Assembly (NCBI GenBank): GCA_963977525.1
Contig: CAXBPC010000023.1
Coordinates: 1 to 64,000, forward strand
Origin: Ancylomarina sp963977525
GTDB lineage: Bacteria; Bacteroidota; Bacteroidia; Bacteroidales; Marinifilaceae
Direction: 5' to 3'
DNA: 64,000 nt
Shown piece by piece: positions 32,791-41,220 of the stretch. Both the position numbers and the translations under genes were made by a program. The number at the start of each line of letters is the position of its first letter. Within the stretch, counting starts at the first letter, position 1. Below the pieces are notes generated by a model. That model made no database searches and had not been told where the DNA came from. It saw only the letters and a program-made list of their open reading frames with translations.

Positions 32791-34035
32791 ATGGCGGATA
32801 AAAGAAAAATAAAAATCAAGGTTGAGGACTTAAGCCTGATTTTCGGAAAACGTAAACAAGAGGCCCTTACTCTACTTGAGAAAGGGGTTTCAAAAGAAGA
32901 AATTCTAAAGAAAACAAAATGTACTGTTGGGGTCAACAAGGTTAATTTTGAAATTAAGGAAGGAGAGATCTTTGTTATTATGGGTTTATCGGGCAGTGGA
33001 AAATCTACTTTAATCCGCTGTTTGAACCGACTTATCAATCCTACCGCTGGTAAAGTTTTTTTCGATGAGCATGATATTACCCGCGAGACTAATAAAGAAC
33101 TATTGGAAACCAGACGTACAGAAATGAGTATGGTATTTCAAAAGTTCGGTCTCCTGCCACACAGAACGATTATTGAGAATGCTGCTTTTGGATTAGAGAT
33201 TAGGGGAGAAGAAAAGCAGGAGCGGGAAGAAAAAGCCCAAGAGGCACTCGAAACCGTGGGGTTAAAAGGTTATGAACATCAATATCCATCGGCAATGTCA
33301 GGAGGTATGCAACAGCGGGTAGGTTTGGCACGTGCCCTGGCAAATGATCCAGAAGTTTTGCTTATGGACGAAGCGTTTTCTGCTCTCGATCCACTCATTA
33401 AATCGGATATGCAGGATGAGCTTCTAGAAATACAAAGTAAGTTGCGAAAAACGATCGTATTTATTACTCACGATTTGGACGAAGCCATGAAAATTGGTGA
33501 CCGTATTGCGATTATGAAAGATGGTGTTGTGGACCAAATTGGAACAGCAGAAGAGATTCTAACAAACCCGGCAACTGAATATGTTGAAGCTTTTGTTAAT
33601 AAAGTAGATCGAAAAACCATTATTACGGCTGAAACGCTCATGTTTACAAAGAATACGCTGGTTCAAATGCCTAAAGATGGTCCGAGAGGGGCCATCCGTA
33701 AAATGCGTACAGTTGGAGTTGATGTTCTTCCTGTGGAGGATGTGAATAGAGTATTTCTTGGTTACGTCTGGTTGCAGGACCTTCTGGAATTGGAAATAGA
33801 AAAAGAAACCTCTATTGAGAAAGCTCTGAAGACAGATGTCCCGAGTGTATATAAAAACTATTCAGTAGAAGATATGTTACCCCTGATTACAGGGATTAAA
33901 TACCCTCTGGCTGTTATAGGGGAAGAAACTGGGAAGTTACTTGGTCTGATATCTCAAACTTCGTTGATTATTGAAGCTACGCGATTTGGAAAGAAAGAAA
34001 TAAGTGAATTAAAAGATCGTGCAAACGAAATGTAA
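32791..34035 (+). CDS. proV: Glycine betaine/proline ABC transporter ATP-binding protein with CBS domains
   Basis: The ATPase that powers osmolyte uptake. Walker A is GLSGSGKSTLIRCLNRL near 71, the ABC signature is MSGGMQQRVGLARAL near 168, and Walker B is VLLMDEAFSALDP. The C-terminal about 120 residues form a CBS-type region (VDVLPVEDVNRVFLGYVWLQ onward) that in related systems senses ionic strength or cyclic di-AMP. Length (414 aa) is normal for OpuAA/ProV. The permease gene starts 1 bp after its stop codon, so the operon is tightly coupled. Confidence 0.93.
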   Translation: MADKRKIKIKVEDLSLIFGKRKQEALTLLEKGVSKEEILKKTKCTVGVNKVNFEIKEGEIFVIMGLSGSGKSTLIRCLNRLINPTAGKVFFDEHDITRETNKELLETRRTEMSMVFQKFGLLPHRTIIENAAFGLEIRGEEKQEREEKAQEALETVGLKGYEHQYPSAMSGGMQQRVGLARALANDPEVLLMDEAFSALDPLIKSDMQDELLEIQSKLRKTIVFITHDLDEAMKIGDRIAIMKDGVVDQIGTAEEILTNPATEYVEAFVNKVDRKTIITAETLMFTKNTLVQMPKDGPRGAIRKMRTVGVDVLPVEDVNRVFLGYVWLQDLLELEIEKETSIEKALKTDVPSVYKNYSVEDMLPLITGIKYPLAVIGEETGKLLGLISQTSLIIEATRFGKKEISELKDRANEM

Positions 34036-34036
34036 T

Positions 34037-34897
34037 ATGGAAAAATTAATTGATCTTGGTAAGTATATAGAATCTGGAATTAATAAGCTGGAAGAGAACT
34101 TTTCCGGATTGTGGGGAGCTATTGATGACGTAATCTCATGGACGGTTGATGGTATGAACGACGTATTGCTTGCCATTCCTTTTTATATCATTATTGCATT
34201 TGTAGCCTTGGGGGCTTATTATGCCAATGCGGGGAAAAGTGCCTTTAAATTAGAAGGATTAAAAAAAGGAGGTGGAATGGCAGCATTTGTCATTTTTGGC
34301 TTATTGTTGATTTTCGCAATGGGGTACTGGGAAGAATCCATACAAACAACCACCTTGGTTATTGTTTCAACCCTGATTGCCCTGATTTTGAGTATTCCAT
34401 TGGGAATTTTGGCTGCTCGAAGCAAAACAGCTGATGTGATTATTAGGCCTATACTTGATTTGATGCAAACCATGCCAGCCTTTGTTTATCTGATTCCGGC
34501 TATTTTCTTTTTTAGTGTAGGAAATACGCCTGGAGTTGTAGCTACAGTGATTTTCTCGCTCCCACCGGCCGTACGTTTAACTTGTCTTGGAATTCAAAAT
34601 GTCCCGTCGGATGTAATCGAGGCAGGGCGAGCTTTTGGTGCAACCGAAAAGCAAATTTTGTTTAAAATACAGTTGCCTTTGGCAAAACCGACTATTTTGG
34701 CCGGAATTAACCAAGTCATACTATTGGCTTTATCAATGGTGGTTATCGCTTCAATGGTAGGAGCTAAAGGGCTGGGAAGTATTGTTTACCAGGGAATTCA
34801 GCAGAACGACGTTGCAAAAGGTTTTGAATCGGGATTGGGCATTGTGATATTGGCCATAATATTAGACAGAATCACACAAGCTATCGCAAAAAAATAA
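34037..34897 (+). CDS. proW: Glycine betaine/proline ABC transporter permease
   Basis: Inner-membrane channel subunit. The N-terminal extension (about 50 residues) is followed by five to six membrane helices. The EAA loop-type coupling motif appears as IEAGRAFGATEKQILFKIQLPLA near 195-216, where it contacts the ATPase. The start is the ATG at 34037, one base after the proV stop; an upstream GTG would overlap proV. Length (286 aa) is normal for OpuAB/ProW without a fused binding domain. The substrate-binding lipoprotein gene follows after 21 bp. Confidence 0.93.
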   Translation: MEKLIDLGKYIESGINKLEENFSGLWGAIDDVISWTVDGMNDVLLAIPFYIIIAFVALGAYYANAGKSAFKLEGLKKGGGMAAFVIFGLLLIFAMGYWEESIQTTTLVIVSTLIALILSIPLGILAARSKTADVIIRPILDLMQTMPAFVYLIPAIFFFSVGNTPGVVATVIFSLPPAVRLTCLGIQNVPSDVIEAGRAFGATEKQILFKIQLPLAKPTILAGINQVILLALSMVVIASMVGAKGLGSIVYQGIQQNDVAKGFESGLGIVILAIILDRITQAIAKK

Positions 34898-34918
34898 TAA
34901 TAATATATAAATATAATT

Positions 34919-35788
34919 ATGTTGAAATTAAGAAACTTAGGAATCTTGCTTGTAGTTGTAATGTTAACTTTTTCAGTTAGCTCATGCAATAACAGTGGGA
35001 AGAAAAAAGAAAAAAGTATAGATAAAAAAGTTAGCATCTTTTATCCCAATTGGAGTGAAGGAATTGCCTTCACTTATTTGGCAAAAGCAGCACTCGAAGC
35101 AAATGGTTTTGAAGTGGAACTCACCAATCTAGCCCCAGGCATGATCTACGGCGAATTGTCAAAAGAGAATTCAAAAGGTGATGTATTTCTTGATGCATGG
35201 CTTCCGAATACGCACAAAGAATATTGGGCTGACTATGGTGCTAATCTGGTAAAACTAGGCGAATCGTTTAGTGAGGGTACAACTGGTTTGGTAGTTCCTG
35301 CATATGTTACGATTAACTCTATAGAAGAGTTGAACGCCAATAAAGATAAATTTGATGGTGAAATTATTGGTATTGGTGCTGGTGCTGGTATTCATGCCAA
35401 CACGCTTAAAGCAATAGACGAATATAAACTTGATTTCGAACAAATTACTTCAAGTGGGCCTGCAATGGTGGCTAGTCTTGAGAAGGCAATCAAGCATAAA
35501 GAGTGGACTGTAGTAACCGGATGGAAACCACATTTCAAATGGGCTAAAAACGACTTGAAATATTTAGCAGATCCTAAAGGTGTTTACCCAAAGGATGCCT
35601 GCACAATTATTTCGCGAAAAGGATTTGAAAAAGACAAACCTGAGGCTGCTACTTTCTTCAAAAACTTTAAGCTTGAAGAAGCGCAATTGTACGAATTAAT
35701 GGCAAGCATTAAGAAAAATGGAGAAGAAGCAGGAACTACTCAATGGTATAAAGCCAATAAAGTATTGGTTGATTCCTGGATGAAATAA
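34919..35788 (+). CDS. proX: Glycine betaine/choline-type substrate-binding lipoprotein
   Basis: A signal peptide with the lipobox VSSC (Cys22) would anchor it to the periplasmic face of the inner membrane. The mature domain is an OpuAC/ProX type: KVSIFYPNWSEGIAFTYLAK, then LAPGMIYGELSKENSKGDVF, DAWLPNTHKEYW and ATFFKNFKLEE near the C-terminus. The tryptophans in PNW, DAWLP and TGWKPH are candidates for the aromatic box that binds a quaternary amine. It presumably delivers glycine betaine, choline or proline to ProVW. A terminator follows within 31 bp. Confidence 0.9.
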   Translation: MLKLRNLGILLVVVMLTFSVSSCNNSGKKKEKSIDKKVSIFYPNWSEGIAFTYLAKAALEANGFEVELTNLAPGMIYGELSKENSKGDVFLDAWLPNTHKEYWADYGANLVKLGESFSEGTTGLVVPAYVTINSIEELNANKDKFDGEIIGIGAGAGIHANTLKAIDEYKLDFEQITSSGPAMVASLEKAIKHKEWTVVTGWKPHFKWAKNDLKYLADPKGVYPKDACTIISRKGFEKDKPEAATFFKNFKLEEAQLYELMASIKKNGEEAGTTQWYKANKVLVDSWMK

Positions 35789-35818
35789 TCTAGAAGCTGA
35801 AACTTTAAATCAACATAT

Positions 35819-35855
35819 AAAAGGAGCCGCATTTCATTAATGTGCCTCCTTTTGT
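35819..35855 (+). terminator. Intrinsic terminator of the ProVWX operon
   Basis: AAAAGGAGCCGCATT (35819-35833) pairs with AATGTGCCTCCTTTT (35839-35853), with one mismatch and one G-T pair. The T run is part of the second arm. Confidence 0.75.
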
Positions 35856-35859
35856 ATGT

Positions 35860-36097
35860 TTTAGTTAATGGGATTTTTATTGCCCAAATCTCAAAAGGAA
35901 GAACCATTAGAGAGTTTATATTTGGTGTTATGCTTGTACCGACGCTATTAACTATGCTTTGGATGGCTGTGTTTGGAGGATCTGCCATCTATCAGGAATT
36001 AATCGGAAACCACGCGACTACTCCCGACACCATATCCTTACTACTTCCGATAGTCGATAGTAAGTCATATATACAATTTGTATTGAAATATAAATAG
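35860..36097 (+). pseudogene. Relic of a BCCT-family osmolyte transporter
   Basis: The frame gives VNGIFIAQISKGRTIREFIF, then GVMLVPTLLTMLWMAVFGGS. This is the highly conserved BCCT segment (GxFIAxISxGRTIREF...PTLxTxLWxxVFGG) that lies between two membrane helices of betaine, carnitine and choline carriers. Both ends are lost, and the following residues are unrelated. It starts immediately behind the proX terminator, so an older osmolyte carrier gene was present at the place now occupied by ProVWX. Confidence 0.75.
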
Positions 36098-36115
36098 CGT
36101 TTAATTGTAAAATTA

Positions 36116-36736
36116 TTATTCATGCTTGGCAATCAGTACGCACATATAGTGTGTGTAAGTGGAGCCAGGCTTTTTATAAAAACCAATTCCACAATATTCA
36201 GCATTAGCCCAAAAATCAGTCATGCCTAATAAGTGTTTTCTGTGTCCAAGACTTGGAATGCCTTTATCAATAATCAATTGCTGAATCATGATTTTCGCTG
36301 TGTTGCGATTCGTTCCAGCAGCAATAGATTCAAAGTTGTTAGCCGTTTTTGTTTTTAGAAGGTAATCGGCTAAAGTAAAACCTGCAGCATCTATTTTATG
36401 GTTCATACCATAACCATCAGGATCGATATGAGCAAAGAAATCGCGCTCAGCCATATCCTTAGCCTTTTCGTAGGCTGCCTTCGCTAGTTCTTCACTCCAT
36501 ATTAACTTAGCACGTTTTTCAACAGCTGATAAATCAACAGCTAGTTCCTCGTTATAATCAGATGGCTTGCTTCTTACAGCATTCAAATAGTCAAAGGCAT
36601 CTTTTCTATTGACCTCATTAAGCTTTTTAGCTTCAGGTGACTCTTCAATAATTAAATCATTATCGAAGCTAGTGCCACCACATGAAATTAGAAATGGGTT
36701 GATTGAGAGTATGATGAGAATGAAAAACTTATTCAT
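36116..36736 (-). CDS. CAP/SCP-domain lipoprotein, 206 aa
   Basis: A signal peptide with lipobox LISC (Cys19) makes it an envelope lipoprotein. The CAP (cysteine-rich secretory/allergen-5 type) domain runs from about residue 45: DAFDYLNAVRSKPSDYN, KLIWSEELAKAAYEKAKDMA, FFAHIDPDGYG, NFESIAAGTN, and a C-terminal IPSLGHRKHLLG with the conserved His-Arg-x-x-hydrophobic pattern. In bacteria such proteins are secreted or surface-bound and their biochemical roles are mostly unclear. It is separate, facing a hairpin at 36857 in its own 5' region. Confidence 0.88.
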   Translation of the reverse strand: MNKFFILIILSINPFLISCGGTSFDNDLIIEESPEAKKLNEVNRKDAFDYLNAVRSKPSDYNEELAVDLSAVEKRAKLIWSEELAKAAYEKAKDMAERDFFAHIDPDGYGMNHKIDAAGFTLADYLLKTKTANNFESIAAGTNRNTAKIMIQQLIIDKGIPSLGHRKHLLGMTDFWANAEYCGIGFYKKPGSTYTHYMCVLIAKHE

Positions 36737-36856
36737 GATGCTTGTTTAATATGGATGATAATCGTCTTAGTTTGCTTTTGCTAAGGAAAAGCTTCTTTAT
36801 CAGAACGCAATATATGAGGAAATGGTATAAGCAAGGAACAATTTTTAGGCATAAAA

Positions 36857-36890
36857 AAACTCTCTTGTTTCAATTAAAACAAGAGAGTTT
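36857..36890 (-). terminator. Terminator-like hairpin in the 5' region of the CAP gene
   Basis: AAACTCTCTTGTTT (36857-36870) pairs with AAACAAGAGAGTTT (36877-36890). Read leftward, the second arm is followed by a run of T residues (36851-36859 are A-rich on the plus strand). No minus-strand gene lies upstream of it, so it either ends a short transcript or attenuates the CAP gene 114 bp further on. Confidence 0.6.
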
Positions 36891-37144
36891 GTATAAAGGC
36901 TCGATTTGTTTAGATGTTATGCTTAACAGTGAATAAGAAATAGCGAGCTTGTATTTATTGAAGAATATTTTAATCATTGTCAGTTTGAATATATCGCTAT
37001 TTTCTCTTTATAAGTAACTTTCAGGTGTTTAATCTTTCATAATTGAGATTTTTAAATTTCCAATAATCAATATTTATTGTTAGCTTTATATTTGCTGCTG
37101 CTAATAAATATGATCAGGAGCAATTCAATAATATCTTCAATGTT

Positions 37145-38254
37145 ATGAGATCATTATATATTTCAGATAAGGACAGCCCTAAGCTTGGAAAATGTCTTAA
37201 TCAATTAAGTGAAGAGAAAGAAACAAAAGCAATTTTATTTTTGATGGCAGATGCGGATCATTATTCAGAAAATGATCTTACTCCATTGCTTAGTGAATGT
37301 TCAAAGCCTATTATTGGTGGTATATTTCCCGAGTTAATATTCGAAGGAAAACGAAAAGAAAAAGGTGTTTTATTACTGCCTTTGTCATTCGAACTAAAGG
37401 TTCAAGTTTTCGATTTATCAAAAAATGAGAGTACATATCAAAACCAGCTAGAAGAAGTCCAGAAAGATTCTATGGATCCGTTGAGCTCATTATTTGTGTT
37501 TGTAGATAGTTTAGCCCAAGGGAAAAGTCAATTTATAGAAACCTTATTCAATTTTTTTGGTGTAAATACAAGTTATATTGGAGGAGGAGCAGGCTCTTTA
37601 TCCTTCGAAAAACTTGCTTGTATTATTTCAAATAAGGGACTCCATACTAATTCGGCAATAATCGGCTGGGGAAATCAGAAAATGTCTTTAGGAGCTGCAC
37701 ATGGTTGGCATTCGTTTTCAGATGTATTAAAGGTAACTGAAACGGATAATAATTTAGTGAAGACTCTAAATTGGCGACCAGCCTTTGAAGTCTATAAAGA
37801 AACTGTTGAGTTACATTCTAACATGAAATTAACAACAGAGAATTTTTCTGAAATTGCAAAATCTTATCCTTTAGGTATTGAGAAATTGGATGCTGAAATG
37901 GTCGTAAGAGATCCATTTAAGAGTTGTGCAAATGGTCTTCATTTTGTTGATGCGATTCAAGAGGGGGAATATGTAAAAGTTCTTCATGGTAATTTGGAGT
38001 CATTAATAAAAGGGGCTGAGATCGCTAAAGAACTTGCCTTATCAAAGTTGGATGAAAAAATGGATCAGAATTCTCTTTTTTGCATTGATTGTATTTCTCG
38101 AATTCTTTTTATGAGGGATTCCTATTCAAAAGAATTGAAGGTTATATCTAAAAATAAGAATGTGTCAGGTGTTTTAACAATTGGTGAGATAGCTAATGAA
38201 GGGGATTCCTTCCTAGAAATTTATAATAAGACTATAGTTTTAGGAGTATGGTAG
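37145..38254 (+). CDS. FIST-domain sensor protein, 369 aa
   Basis: A soluble ligand-sensing protein with FIST_N (about 20-200; it includes LNQLSEEKETKAILFLMADA and YIGGGAGSLSFE) and FIST_C (about 210-360; GWHSFSDVLKVTETDNNLVK and VSGVLTIGEIANEGDSFLEIYN). FIST domains are thought to bind amino acids or related small molecules. The stop codon overlaps the start of the hybrid histidine kinase by 7 bp, so the two proteins are made together and this one is probably the kinase's input partner. Confidence 0.88.
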   Translation: MRSLYISDKDSPKLGKCLNQLSEEKETKAILFLMADADHYSENDLTPLLSECSKPIIGGIFPELIFEGKRKEKGVLLLPLSFELKVQVFDLSKNESTYQNQLEEVQKDSMDPLSSLFVFVDSLAQGKSQFIETLFNFFGVNTSYIGGGAGSLSFEKLACIISNKGLHTNSAIIGWGNQKMSLGAAHGWHSFSDVLKVTETDNNLVKTLNWRPAFEVYKETVELHSNMKLTTENFSEIAKSYPLGIEKLDAEMVVRDPFKSCANGLHFVDAIQEGEYVKVLHGNLESLIKGAEIAKELALSKLDEKMDQNSLFCIDCISRILFMRDSYSKELKVISKNKNVSGVLTIGEIANEGDSFLEIYNKTIVLGVW

Positions 38255-40278
38255 AAAAATGTTTGCAAACAGAAATATTATTAGAACTTGTATTTAGTGT
38301 TAGTCTTGAAAAGAATGAACACTTAATTCTGAATAAAAGCATGCCCTTATACCTAAGGAAGCTTAATTGTTTTTTGGCTGGTATATTAAAAAGAGGAGAA
38401 GAAGATGATTTAAGTGAACTAATGGTCATGCCATTTGCCGCGGGTAAATCTGATGATTGGGATAAAGTTAAAACTCATTTTTCATCTCTTAGCTTAGAAG
38501 ACCAGCAAAATTGCTCTCAGTTTATCCACAACAATCTGTATTATTATGGCTTGTGTTTAAATGGATACGGCTTATTTATTTTGGGTAGGAAAAAAGTTTT
38601 TGCTCCTTTCTTTATAAAAGAACTTCAGAATGTTGTGCATCACTTAGGTAAAGTTCTAATTCAATCTAATGAAATAGAGAAAAGGCAAATTGCTGAAGAA
38701 AAATTAATTGAGAGCGAGCATCGTTTTTCTATGTTGATGCAAGAATCACCATCGGATATTGAAGTATATGATGCAAACGGCTTACAGATATCTGTTAATA
38801 AAGCATATGAAACGTTATGGGGGATTCCAGCATCAAAAACCTTAAATTGTTTTAATATTCTAGAATGCGAAACAATAAAAGAAGCTGGATTAATGAAATA
38901 TGTTGAGAAAGCATATGAGGGGGAACCAGTTTCCATACAGGATTATCAGTTTACACCTAAAAATATTTTACCATTAGATTGTGAAGGTTCTGAACGTTGG
39001 TTGTCTACTCGAATTTATCCATTGAAAGGTCAGAATGATGAGGTTACTCATATTGTTGTTACACATGAAGATGTAACACAACAAAAAGAAGCAGAGTCAG
39101 CACTTCGTAAGGCTAAAGAAAAAGCAGAGGAAAGTGATCGTTTAAAAACGGCATTTTTAGCTAATATGAGCCATGAAATTCGCACACCAATGAATGGGAT
39201 TCTTGGTTTTGCAGAACTTTTAAAACAGCCTATTTCCTATGAGGAGAATCAGGGCCTATATGTTGAGCTTATTGAGCAAAGTGGAGCAAGAATGTTGAAT
39301 CTTATTGATGATTTAGTTAATATTTCAAAGCTTGAATCTGGACAAATGGAATTGCTAATTTCTGATACTGATATAAACAAACAAATTGAATATGTTTATA
39401 ATTCATTAATAGCGGAAGCCGATAGTAAAAATATAGAATTACACATTTCAGGCCTATTAGATGATAATGAGACTATTATTAGGACGGATAGAGAAAAACT
39501 TGATGTTATACTTCGAAATCTAGTAAAAAACGCAATTAAGTTTAGTAAGAAGGGAAGTGTTGAAATAAATGTTAAGAAAAAAGGGGATCATATAGAGTTT
39601 TTTGTGAAGGATATGGGTATAGGTGTGCCCGAAGAAAGACAGGATGCTATTTTTGATCGTTTTATTCAGGCTGATGTTGGAGATAAAAGAGCATTTGAAG
39701 GTGCTGGGCTTGGTTTATCTATTACGAAAGCCTTTGTGAATATGCTAGGTGGTGATATTTGGATAAAAAGTAAGGAAAATGTAGGCTCAACTTTTTATTT
39801 TACCTTATCTTGTAAACTAGAATTAGATGAAGTTGGTAAATCTGAGAATGAAGTATTAAATTTTGAACTAAATCAAAGTGAGATGAGTTTAAAGGTTCTA
39901 ATCGTTGAAGATGATAATATTTCAAGGAATTTTCTTGAGTTGCTTGTGAAGCCATTAAGTAAACAAGTTATTGTTGCTGAAAATGGATTTGAGGCAGTTA
40001 AGTCTTTTGAAGAAAATCAAGATGTTGATTTGATTTTGATGGATATGAAAATGCCAGTAATGGACGGTTATGAGGCTACTCGCCAAATTCGAAAGGTGAA
40101 TAAGGATGTGATTATTATAGCTCAAACTGCCTATAGTCTAATAGGAGATAGGGATAAATCGATTGAAGCAGGATGTAATGATTATATTACTAAACCAATA
40201 TTTAAGGATAAATTATTCAATCTGATTCATAAATACTTTAATCATATAGTTGAGAATTCAATATCAGAGAAAAGTTAA
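38248..40278 (+). CDS. Hybrid sensor histidine kinase (PAS-HisKA-HATPase-REC), 676 aa
   Basis: A cytoplasmic kinase without visible membrane helices. An N-terminal region of about 130 residues of unknown fold is followed by a PAS domain (about 155-285), and a coiled linker. The phosphoacceptor is His309 (MSHEIRTPMNG). The HATPase core has the N box near 425 (RNLVKNAIKFSK), G1 (DMGIGVPEE) and G2 (GAGLGLSI). A C-terminal receiver domain has Asp599 as acceptor (LMDMKMPVMDG) and a lysine near 648 (ITKPIF). Output presumably goes to a separate regulator not in this window. It is paired with the FIST protein, and a terminator follows. Confidence 0.92.
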   Translation: MVEKCLQTEILLELVFSVSLEKNEHLILNKSMPLYLRKLNCFLAGILKRGEEDDLSELMVMPFAAGKSDDWDKVKTHFSSLSLEDQQNCSQFIHNNLYYYGLCLNGYGLFILGRKKVFAPFFIKELQNVVHHLGKVLIQSNEIEKRQIAEEKLIESEHRFSMLMQESPSDIEVYDANGLQISVNKAYETLWGIPASKTLNCFNILECETIKEAGLMKYVEKAYEGEPVSIQDYQFTPKNILPLDCEGSERWLSTRIYPLKGQNDEVTHIVVTHEDVTQQKEAESALRKAKEKAEESDRLKTAFLANMSHEIRTPMNGILGFAELLKQPISYEENQGLYVELIEQSGARMLNLIDDLVNISKLESGQMELLISDTDINKQIEYVYNSLIAEADSKNIELHISGLLDDNETIIRTDREKLDVILRNLVKNAIKFSKKGSVEINVKKKGDHIEFFVKDMGIGVPEERQDAIFDRFIQADVGDKRAFEGAGLGLSITKAFVNMLGGDIWIKSKENVGSTFYFTLSCKLELDEVGKSENEVLNFELNQSEMSLKVLIVEDDNISRNFLELLVKPLSKQVIVAENGFEAVKSFEENQDVDLILMDMKMPVMDGYEATRQIRKVNKDVIIIAQTAYSLIGDRDKSIEAGCNDYITKPIFKDKLFNLIHKYFNHIVENSISEKS

Positions 40279-40306
40279 TAAAAATTAAGATATTTATTTT
40301 TAATAG

Positions 40307-40332
40307 TGCAGCTGAAAGGTTGCATTTTTTTT
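40307..40332 (+). terminator. Intrinsic terminator
   Basis: TGCAGC (40307-40312) pairs with GTTGCA (40319-40324), one G-T pair, followed by eight T residues. Confidence 0.7.
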
Positions 40333-40443
40333 GTTCACAACTTTACTAAATCTCTCATCTAAGTCTGAAATTAAGTAGTTAAAATTATTTAATGTTACTT
40401 TTTTGATAGAATTCTTTTTTTATATTTACACTCGAAATACTAT

Positions 40444-41031
40444 ATGAGTTCAATTATGGCAAAATCAGATAAGGTAGAAATCCATGAGATGGTAACTAAG
40501 GTTGCTCAGAATATGATGTTGAGATATGGACTTCGTGGATTAAATATGGTTGAATTAGCTAGTGAGTGTGGTTTAGCTAAAGCAACTCTTTATAAGATTA
40601 TTGGAACTAAAGAAGATCTTGTAAGAGAAATTGCTTTTGAAATATTTAATGTGAATATCATTAAAGTATTGGAACCATATCATAATTTTGATGAACCTGT
40701 TGAAGCGACAAGAGTATTCTTGGACAATTATTTTAACTATGCTATTACAGCGCAAAAGATTTTAATTCAACAAATCTATAAGGAGTATCCTTTAATAGAG
40801 AGAAGTGTAGAAGAGAAATACGAACATGAGATGAAGATTGTCAGCCAGCGTTATTTCGAATGGCAAGAAAAGGGTTTAATCCGAAAAGATATAGATGTTG
40901 AGTATTGTATGGATGCTTTGCGGGCTTTAAATGAAGTTTATATTACTGGTCCATATTCTGAAGAGGAGGCGATAGATCGTTTAAGAACGTCTTTTAGGTG
41001 TATGTTTAGAGGTATGGGGATTAATATTTAA
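40444..41031 (+). CDS. TetR-family transcriptional regulator, 195 aa
   Basis: The N-terminal helix-turn-helix is visible: MVTKVAQNMMLRYGLRGLNM, then VELASECGLAKATLYKIIGT with KEDLVREIAFE. The rest is a helical ligand-binding and dimerisation domain. It lies upstream of the RND efflux genes in the same direction. A 30-bp inverted repeat (41090-41119) between it and the adaptor gene is a plausible operator. It is a likely repressor of the pump, released by a pump substrate. Confidence 0.9.
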   Translation: MSSIMAKSDKVEIHEMVTKVAQNMMLRYGLRGLNMVELASECGLAKATLYKIIGTKEDLVREIAFEIFNVNIIKVLEPYHNFDEPVEATRVFLDNYFNYAITAQKILIQQIYKEYPLIERSVEEKYEHEMKIVSQRYFEWQEKGLIRKDIDVEYCMDALRALNEVYITGPYSEEEAIDRLRTSFRCMFRGMGINI

Positions 41032-41053
41032 AATTCTAACATAAATTTGAATG

Positions 41054-41082
41054 AAGCGGGTAGTTAACTTGCGCTTTTTTTT
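41054..41082 (+). terminator. Intrinsic terminator after the TetR gene
   Basis: AAGCG (41054-41058) pairs with CGCTT (41072-41076), followed by six or more T residues. It separates the regulator from the efflux operon. Confidence 0.6.
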
Positions 41083-41089
41083 GTTTAAA

Positions 41090-41119
41090 AATGAACTTCA
41101 TGAACGCAACTAGTTCATT
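41090..41119. promoter_or_regulatory. Inverted repeat, candidate TetR operator
   Basis: AATGAACT (41090-41097) and AGTTCATT (41112-41119) are perfect inverted copies with 14 nt between them. It sits 101 bp upstream of the adaptor start, where a local repressor would bind. Confidence 0.5.
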
Positions 41120-41220
41120 TGAGTGTTTTGAGAATTATTGAAATAGGGAAATGAGTTCTCTATTATTTTATACATATGAAATGAATTAATTATAACCGAT
41201 TAGTTCAAAATGTTTTTAGA

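Noticed and set aside
36742..36936. Frame of 64 codons on the plus strand
   Set aside because: Contains both arms of the terminator hairpin at 36857-36890 and lies opposite the CAP gene's 5' region.
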